64,000 nucleotides of DNA. Origin: Fratercula arctica (taxonomy: Eukaryota; Chordata; Aves; Charadriiformes; Alcidae). Position numbers and translations under genes: made by a program. Positions 41,110 to 64,000 of this stretch are shown here, piece by piece. Every line of letters starts with the position of its first letter. The stretch's first letter is position 1. Where the stretch lies: assembly GCA_947846985.1 (NCBI GenBank), contig CANTUZ010000004.1, forward strand, positions 46,981,672 through 47,045,671, written 5' to 3'. The notes under the pieces are model-generated. The model ran no database searches, was not told where the DNA came from, and saw only the letters and a list, made by a program, of their open reading frames with translations.

Positions 41110-41154
41110 GGGACTTGTAGTGCTGCCAGCCGGGAACTACAGCTCCCACAATGC
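41110..41154. promoter_or_regulatory. Inverted pair of ACTACA-type (ZNF143/THAP11-like) elements
   Basis: GGGACTTGTAGT at 41110-41121 is the reverse complement of ACTACAAGTCCC. AACTACAGCTCCCACAATGC at 41135-41154 reads forward. Both match the core ACTACAnnTCCC of the vertebrate promoter motif bound by ZNF143 with THAP11. The two cores form an imperfect palindrome around a 14-bp centre. Confidence 0.6.
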
Positions 41155-41380
41155 ACGACAAGGCTCGGCACGGCTCGGGGCGTCCGCTCCGCCCGCCGGA
41201 GCCGCAAGCACGGAGCAACTTGTTTTACCGATGTATATACATGTATATATCGGGTTTTCCAGGCATAGAGGGACTGAGGCTTTCCCGTAAAGTGCAGAGG
41301 AATGGGAAGCGCTGGGGGAGGAGAGCGGGCGGCGGGGGGAGCCCCGCACGGCGCCAGGCAGCGCAACAAGCTCAGGGCGT

Positions 41381-44300
41381 TACTTAACTCTGCCCGGGCT
41401 TCCAGAGGTGCTAAGGCAGAGCCTTTCTTGGACTTTTACTCAAAGTTTGTAGCGTGATCTCGCTGGAAAGTTCTTCTGTGTGGCAGGGGGTGAAGGACTG
41501 GCGAGCCGTGGCCTGCCCCAGCTGGGAGCGTGTGGCAGGACTCACAGGAGGAACGTGGATGTGACAGAAAACGCTGGTCCTCTGACCGCGGCGTTACCAC
41601 CCAGCACTCGCTCGTCCTCATCCCACCCTGCAGGAGGGTCAGGATAAAACTCGGTGGAGGTGTTTCTGTCAGGGAACACACAGAGCCTCTTTTTTGCCAT
41701 ATTTTTTTCCCCCTCTGTCCTGGGTTGGCATCTGCTGAAACCGTTCGTGAAGAATACCAAGAGAGGCAGATGAACCTCCAAGTACCTCTGCACCTGGGGG
41801 ACACGTTAGGACCACGCAGAGGCATCTCAGCTTCTCTCCAGGTTACAGTCCCACCACAACGAATAAGCATTGCAAGTATTTACCACTCACTCCAAGGCCA
41901 GACCACAAAGCGTAGAGAATAATACATATTTTTTTTTATTATTATTTGCACAACAGAAGAGCTGCTGTTGGCTTTTTTTTTTTTAAATTCTGTGCATGAC
42001 TGACTTGTTCTGTTGCCAACCTCTGCGATTCTGCTGTGATTTTTAAGGGCTAGAAACGTTTCCTTTTGTTTTCCCTGGGCCGGAACAGCAGTCTTTGAAC
42101 AATGGGGTGGTATTTCAACAAAGACTCCATTATCGCTGCCCAGGCTTATCTCAGCGTGGTATGGCCTCACCTTTCTGTGCAGAGCAGGTGACTTGCTATT
42201 AAGAGCAGCGCGTGATTGCTGTACAGTCGTTCAGCGTTGTCTGATAGCTGGCAACAATCCTTCCTGCAAGTTACACATTTTCGAGTGTAAACACGCCCAT
42301 CCAGTGGGATATATGCTTCAGAAAGAATCAGACCTAAGTACTGTGTTCTTGCACGATGCATTAATGGTAAAACTGAAGGAGCAGCTGACTGGGCTTGGGG
42401 TTTCTCCTTTCAGTATCCGGAATGTTTGACTGCTGCCTGAAATGAAAAACAGTCACAAGGGTTTTACACCAATTCAGGAAGCCCATCCTTACATGCGGGC
42501 ATCTCTCAAATCCCACCAGCATGGGGAGTGTTAGCCCAGAAGTTAAGTGTGGGGCGATAAACCTGTTTGTACTCTCACAGCAATGGCTGATGGCTTTGGC
42601 TTGAAACGCATTGTGCAGTGCACGTGCCTGGAGGAACACACACATTTCCACTTACAGATAATGGGACTTTCTGTTAGCAATTTATCTGAATCTGATGGTG
42701 AGTTACAGTTTCAGCAAATGCAGGAAAATCTTTCACTTACGGTGTGCTGAGCCTTGCCTATGCACAAAAAGAAGGCATTGGACGTTTTTAGAAATGGATT
42801 TTCTTTCAAGTTTCAGCGACAACCAGCACTGTTTGCAAACAGCTCAAAGTCCTTTTGTACAAGCCTGTTTTGCCCCATGTCAAAGCCTCTCCAGGAGCCA
42901 ACTCTCGTCCTCTCTGCTTCAGTACGGAGGGAGGTGTTTGAACCTGCTTTGTTTGAACAGACATTTTGCTTGTCGAACAGGGTAACTGCGAGGTGTTAAC
43001 CCTAGCGAAATGCCACGCTGATGAAGGGAGTAGCTTGGACCATCAGGCTGGCAAAGGTTGGCTGCATGATTCTGGGTGCTGAATTCTGCGTCTGAGCCTG
43101 GAATTACATGTTAGGAAATTACACAGTAGCTGAGATAACAGCTTGCTGTTGACAAAATGGGAAGATCCCGCTCTTTACTCCCTTCATCCACCATCCACTC
43201 TCAACACGGGTGCAGAGTTTATGCTGGCTCTGGCATTCCTCCGACCCTGTGCTGACTCACCTTGCCATGCAGGCAAAAAGAGCGGTTTCTTCTTGCCAGG
43301 TGAGGGTGAACTGGGTCAGCCAAACTTAACATACATCTCTGAAGGGGAGTTTTGTAACTGCCTTAATCTGCGCTGCTCTGCCCTAAGACAGCTCTGTCCC
43401 CAAAAAGGAGCATTCCCACCCTACAGTCCATCACTTGCCAAGTTTTCCTGCTGCTTCCATGTGTTGGCAGAGAGCTGTTTTTTCTGAAAGGTAAAGCAAC
43501 CAACAAAATTGGTTTTCCTTGACCTTTCTGGAGGAAGGCAGCGAGATCAACCAGTTGGGACCATCTTCTGTGGCAGACTTAGCCCAGCTTAAACCTGTTG
43601 CAAAAGTGCATGCTGACCTGGGTGAAATCCTAGTGGAGGCACAGCAGTCTCCGGGTGTCAGATATGTTTATTCAATTAATGGTATATCTCACTTCATAAG
43701 GCATGAAAGAGATAAAAAACAATCAGATCTACAAAGGTAAAACTTCACAAACACACTGGAGAAACCAAGTGGAAGATCAAGCATTTCTGACTCATCTTTC
43801 CAGATAAACTGCCTTTCTGGTTGGCAGTGGGTCTCCAAGCCTGTCATGTCCCAGCAATTGCATTCTTGCTACCTAATTTTTTATCCTGCAAACTGCAGTT
43901 CAGTGACATTTCCTCTGAATAACACCAACTTCGCTGCTTGTCTCTGGTTTGATCTGTTGGATGAAGAATTGCTTGGTTCTATTCTGCTTGTGAAAAGACA
44001 TCAGCAGGGGCGCTGCTATACTAATTAAAATATATGCCGCTTTTTGACGGTCTGAATTTTCCTGAGGGAAAAGGCAGGCTACAAATTGTAATTTTGCAGG
44101 GGACTACGAATGGCCCTTGGTACAGGGCAGCCACGAGGTGGCATGCTGGGCTTTCGCTGCTGCACCTCGCTGCTCTGAGAGCAAGTTATTCAAGAAAAGC
44201 AGGCAGATCTTTGATGGCGTTATGTAAAACACCATTCCTATTAACATCTATCCCTCCTGCAAGAACAAGCTTTGATTTCCACATAAATGGCTGGTCAGAT

Positions 44301-46454
44301 TTAAAGTTATTGTCATATGATTGAAATAGATCTCTTATGTCAGTCAGTCAAAACAGAATGGAGAATGTGAGTCATGCTTTGCAAAAAAGCAGGAAGTTTG
44401 GCTTTGTTGGCACAAATTTTTAATACAGAGAGAAAATTATATGGCTGTATTGCAGTGTTAGAATTTCTAAGGGATTTGTGAATAACACTGTCCATGCCTT
44501 AGATAAATGTTTCCAAAAGAGAAAAGCAAGGACTTGTAGATTACAATTGTTAATTCCTTATGCCTCAATGGTAAGGAATCTAGGAGGAGTCTAGAAGAAA
44601 ACATGGACTCTCTTGAAAACTGTTAGAGCCCTCGTAAAATAAAAGGCTGCAATGGGAAGACTGCTGATCCGGGACAGGGCGGTGGGAGGAAGTACAAGAG
44701 AATGAGGTAATACTCATGGGTGTGATAGGGACACTTGCACAAGGCTGTTATTGTTTTGCCTTAAGCATAATAAACCTTCATGAACCAGCACAAAGGTAGA
44801 AGTGCAAGTCTATTTGTAAAGTATTCTGATATTCTGAAACTCGTTGGGGTCTGTGGTTACTGCGTATCTGTCTCTAAGCCCCTTGAATAACTAGTAGGAA
44901 AATAGATAAGTTACTGTAGAAGGCATGGCACAGAACTAGTTTTCCTGCACACTCTATAAATATAATGGAGTTTAAAATTTAAATATATTAGTTACCCTTC
45001 AATGTGACTGTTCAAAACACCGCTATGCAAGAAAGATTAATTTAAATGGGAGCAGGTGCAGGGGAGGGCTAGTGAGATGAACGGGGGAGCAGAGAGCCAA
45101 AAGTGTAAGGGAAGAATAAAAGCCTTTGGCTTGGTTTGCATAGCAAAACAGAAAGAATTTAATTACTCTTTATAAACGTATGAACAGGTAGACAGTCAAG
45201 AGAGAGGAGTTATCTAGATAAAGAAAATAATAGCACAAGACCATATGGGTAGAATAATAAAATGTCATTTAAGTTACTAAAAATGGCATGAGCAGTTTGG
45301 CATGCGGCACAAGGTAAACTCTTTCGGACTTCGTTATAATGAAGTAAGTAAAAAAAATAAAAATCTGGATTGCAGTTCAGTGGTTGTCTGGGGAGCAGTG
45401 TTCATGAGCTGATTTTGCGTACATCTGGTGCTTTAAAAGAGCTGTATTTCCAACTCAGCAGAAAGTAAGAGTGCAAGCAGAAAGAAAAATTTAGGTAGAA
45501 GGACAATTTAGGACAATTACAAGCTCTTCAAAAAGAGTTCACTGAGCGTTCAAAGAGACACAATTTCAAAATCAAGAGAGAAAATACATTGACAATTTGT
45601 GTTTTATTAGTGGACTGGAGAGAGTGATTAAAAATGAAAAATAAATAGCCAAAACGGGGAAAGCAGGAAATAAACACATGTTGGTATAAATGACCGTATA
45701 AGTTTTGAGAAGCAGATTAGTTATTGGAAGTGAAGCACAGAAAAGGAAATCCATAGCTGGCAAGGCTAAATCCCAGAAAACCGTAGTAATGGAACAGGGC
45801 CATTGCTACATGGACATGATTAAAATGTCAATAATGATGCAGATGTGTTCATTGAACATTATGATCTACGTTTGTAAAGAAGCAGAAAGATATGCGGGTG
45901 GATTACTTAACAGTGATGTGATAAATATCAGTCCATTAGTAAGTAACCATTGAAGCTCTTGTCTTCTAGGGATAACTGTGGTCCAGTAGCTCTGAAACAG
46001 CTGTCTGCGGAGACCCCTTGTCTGTTGATGTTCATCTTTGGTAAACCTTGATATGCTAGGGAAATTCTGGAAAGCTAAGAGCATACCAGGTTGGTATCTG
46101 TCTTCAGAAAGGACAGTTGTATGATCTGTAGTAAATGTAGATGTAAGAACAGTTCCTGGCTAAATACCAAAATAAGATGGTATGTGACTCAGATTGAAAA
46201 ATTAGTAATGCCAGTCAAAGGTCTAATAGAAATCTCATTTCATGCTTCAAGAAGACAACAAAAAATTCAATTTTCTCTGGAAGGTGTAATAAACTCTTTA
46301 AAGAATTTTTACTTAGAACTGCACAATATTTTAATGAAAAATAAAGGGTAATAAAGCATCACATAAGCATATATTAAACACTGGCCACATAGAATTATTT
46401 TTTCTAGAACTGATTATAACTCAATAATCTAATGGTATCCCTCCAGGATCATGT
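41381..46454. other. Intergenic DNA between RPIA and EIF2AK3
   Basis: No gene is recognised. The left third is GC-moderate and the right part AT-rich. An open frame at 43519-43740 with splice-like flanks is noted as a weak candidate (see findings). A short T-rich tract lies at 41,932-41,985. I see no exon of a third gene between the two promoters. Confidence 0.5.
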
Positions 46455-46930
46455 ATACTGTACTACACGTGTATGTGAGCAATATTTTCATTAGTCATTT
46501 GGAAGTTAATACAAAATCACTCCTAATACAATTTGCAGATGACAACCGCCATCAGCAGGGTGGTGCCGTCAGGATGACAGGGGCCATTGTTCAAAACACA
46601 GTCTAGATAAAGGGACTGCCTCACAAGACAATCAAATGCAAAGCCACACATCTCAGGTACGCACATGTACGCACCCACAGGGACCAGCTGGGTGAGACGT
46701 CGGGGTTAGAAGCATTGTGCTGCGTGCTCACATATGGCCTATAGTCAGTCTTTGCCCCTATGCAAAGGAGAGGCACCTAGGGATATACTAGAGCTTTTTC
46801 TACCCCTGGATACAGATAAAGACAGCACCCTCATCTCCATATTCTGAAATGCAATGCTGAAAAAACTGGAAAAGAGGAGGGACAGAAAACTGCAATAATG
46901 GCTAGAAGAAATGTCTCACGATGAGAATAG
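46455..46930 (+). mobile_element. Strongly decayed CR1 LINE fragment
   Basis: Wording close to CR1 ORF2 survives in the plus strand: a segment near 46483-46505 corresponding to 'aacatcttcatcagtgacctgga' in CR1, then 'caatttgcagatgaca' at about 46530-46545 (the FADD motif region of the reverse transcriptase), and a later part resembling the CR1 stretch that follows. Many substitutions and indels are present, and no open frame remains. It is much older than the copies at 14.3 kb and 61.6 kb. Confidence 0.5.
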
Positions 46931-47500
46931 AGGAGTTTGTAACTAATTTGGTTTGTAACAAAGAAGATAAAGGTGTGGCTTAATAAACGACATACCTACC
47001 TCTACAGGGATGAATACTGACACAAAAAGACTCATGGTAGCAGCACTAGGCATGGCATGATCCATTGCAGGCCACAGGCATTCTGTTGGTGTGGGCAACA
47101 GCCAGCCTTGGTGATGGGAACTGCTCCCCAGGACCAGGAGATAAGGCAAAGGAGATAATGCTTCATTAACTGCTAGAAGGGTCAAAAAACAGTCCCTGAA
47201 GAATGCAGAGGTGTTACCTGCTTGATAAAGGAAACCAAAATCTCTGAATACATGGAGCAAAGATGAGTTGAATGTACCACAGATGGCTCCCAAGGCTGCC
47301 GTGATGCTTAGCTGAGACACTGAGGCAGCCATTCATGGGCCTACTGGTCATCGTGCTGTGCCACATTATGTAGGTACCCAGCTAACCTCGTCCGCTGGGG
47401 CGGCCGTTAACTGGGGAATGATCTCCTGAGGGAAGCAGTCTATGCCACCATGCCCCTTCCTGAAGATGAGGCGCTTGGCTGGAGAAGGTGCCCAAGGCAA
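46931..47500. other. Unassigned sequence left of the EIF2AK3 CpG island
   Basis: The minus strand is open for 129 codons from 47332 to 46943, beginning MAASVSQLSITAALGAICGT. The same DNA on the plus strand shows frames broken by several stops. I cannot tie either reading to a known protein or transposon. It may be an old pseudogene or element remnant. Confidence 0.3.
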
Positions 47501-48269
47501 CATAAACCAGCGGCCTCGGGAGGGGAACGGCCGCTACGGGCACCTCAGCGGAGCCTGTACGTGTCGGTGTGGGGGTGAGTATAGATGAACCTACGCGCGC
47601 CCTCGCCCCGGACGGCCGTTGCCTCACACCGCCCGGGGGAACATGGCGGCCCCCGAGGCCGGTCTGTGGTGCCTTCCGCCGTTCCCGCCCGACGCGTCCA
47701 TTCCGCTCCGAAGGGGCCCGTTACCCGTCCCCCACGCCGTGGTGCGCGCCGCTGTCCCCGCCCTGCCGGCACGGAGGAAGAGCCACGTCTCCAGCCCGGA
47801 CGAGGGCCGGCCGGGAAGGGGCGGGGCCGCGCTGCGCGGCGCGCCAGTCAGCGGCACGTGTGGCGCGCCGGCTCCGCCAATCCCTGAGCGGGTCGGTGAA
47901 TCATGCGCTTTCGATTGGTCGAGGCAGCGGCAGAGGGAGGGGAAGAGAGCGGCGTGACTCCAATTGGCCCGGCAGCTCTGTTGACAAACACCGCTTCTTC
48001 CCGCCCCCGCCGCCGGTCTCCCCCAATCAAGAGGCAGCAGCGGGCGGAGCGGCGTGGCGCCGGACCAATGGGCTGCCTCCCCGCCTCAAAGGGGCGGCCG
48101 GCGGTGCCGGGGGCGGTTGCGCGCGGAGTGCCGGTACGTGGCGGCGGGCGGGGCGGGGCAGCGCGGGGAGGGCTGCGGTGCGCGGCGGACGCCCATTCTG
48201 TGGCGGCGGCGTTGGCGGCAGCGTTCATGTCCTAACGGCCGGCGGCGGCGGGCGAGGCGGGGCCCCTCC
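47500..48269 (+). promoter_or_regulatory. EIF2AK3: EIF2AK3 CpG-island promoter and 5' leader
   Basis: Very CpG-dense sequence runs into the first coding exon and on into intron 1 to about 48,950. Five CCAAT boxes lie within 193 bp: 47877-47881, 47914-47918 (reverse), 47960-47967 (CCAATTGG, both orientations), 48023-48027 and 48065-48069. A CACGTG E-box is at 47855-47860. No CCAAT-N9-CCACG (ER-stress element) is present among these boxes. Several long frames in both strands are by-products of the base composition. Confidence 0.8.
48227..48235 (+). other. Minimal upstream ORF (Met-Ser-stop) in the EIF2AK3 leader
   Basis: ATG TCC TAA lies 34 bases before the main start codon, in another frame. 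It is the only ATG between the CCAAT cluster and the main start apart from those further upstream near the CCAAT boxes. It matters only if transcription starts to its left, which the promoter layout suggests. Confidence 0.6.

Positions 48270-64000
<15,731 letters not shown>

Noticed and set aside
47860..48090. A classical ER-stress response element (CCAAT-N9-CCACG) in the EIF2AK3 promoter
   Set aside because: I checked each of the five CCAAT boxes in both orientations, and none has CCACG (or CGTGG) at the required spacing.

Overview
This window is nuclear DNA from a vertebrate, almost certainly a bird. It has long introns, sparse exons and CpG-island promoters. Its interspersed repeats are the avian set: CR1 LINE 3' ends and a roughly 1.1 kb LTR of a type common in bird genomes. 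There are no prokaryotic features. The species cannot be fixed from sequence alone.

Layout. (1) 1-4,930: 5' end of an unidentified leftward gene; a CpG island (about 4,350-4,930) holds a short first coding exon, and the rest of the gene lies to the left, largely outside the window. (2) 4,931-25,667: about 20 kb without a confident protein-coding exon, holding a CR1 3' end (14,292-14,788), a solo LTR (22,057-23,172) and, at the right, the probable 3' UTR of RPIA. (3) 25,668-41,380: the complete leftward gene RPIA (ribose-5-phosphate isomerase A). All nine coding exons, splice sites and phases were resolved; they give 277 aa from the outer ATG, or 235 aa from an inner ATG with a near-perfect Kozak context. 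A GC-rich minisatellite with a unit of about 36 bp starts right after exon 1. (4) 41,381-47,500: intergenic DNA with a decayed CR1. (5) 47,500-64,000: CpG-island promoter and first two coding exons of rightward EIF2AK3 (PERK). Intron 1 is 6.6 kb. Intron 2 runs off the right edge and contains a 1.15 kb CR1 with a reverse-transcriptase remnant.

The genes. RPIA acts in the non-oxidative pentose phosphate pathway. EIF2AK3 is the ER-membrane eIF2-alpha kinase of the unfolded protein response. They are head to head, their start codons about 7.3 kb apart. As I recall, they are also neighbours in mammals, so this looks like conserved synteny. I see no functional link between them.

I did not find a convincing new biological system. 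The points most worth following up are the in-frame minisatellite next to RPIA exon 1, the two possible RPIA start codons separated by an arginine-rich, acid-free leader, a three-codon upstream ORF (counting its stop) in the PERK leader, the CCAAT-box array in the PERK promoter, an inverted pair of ACTACA-type motifs in the RPIA promoter, and the unidentified gene at the left.
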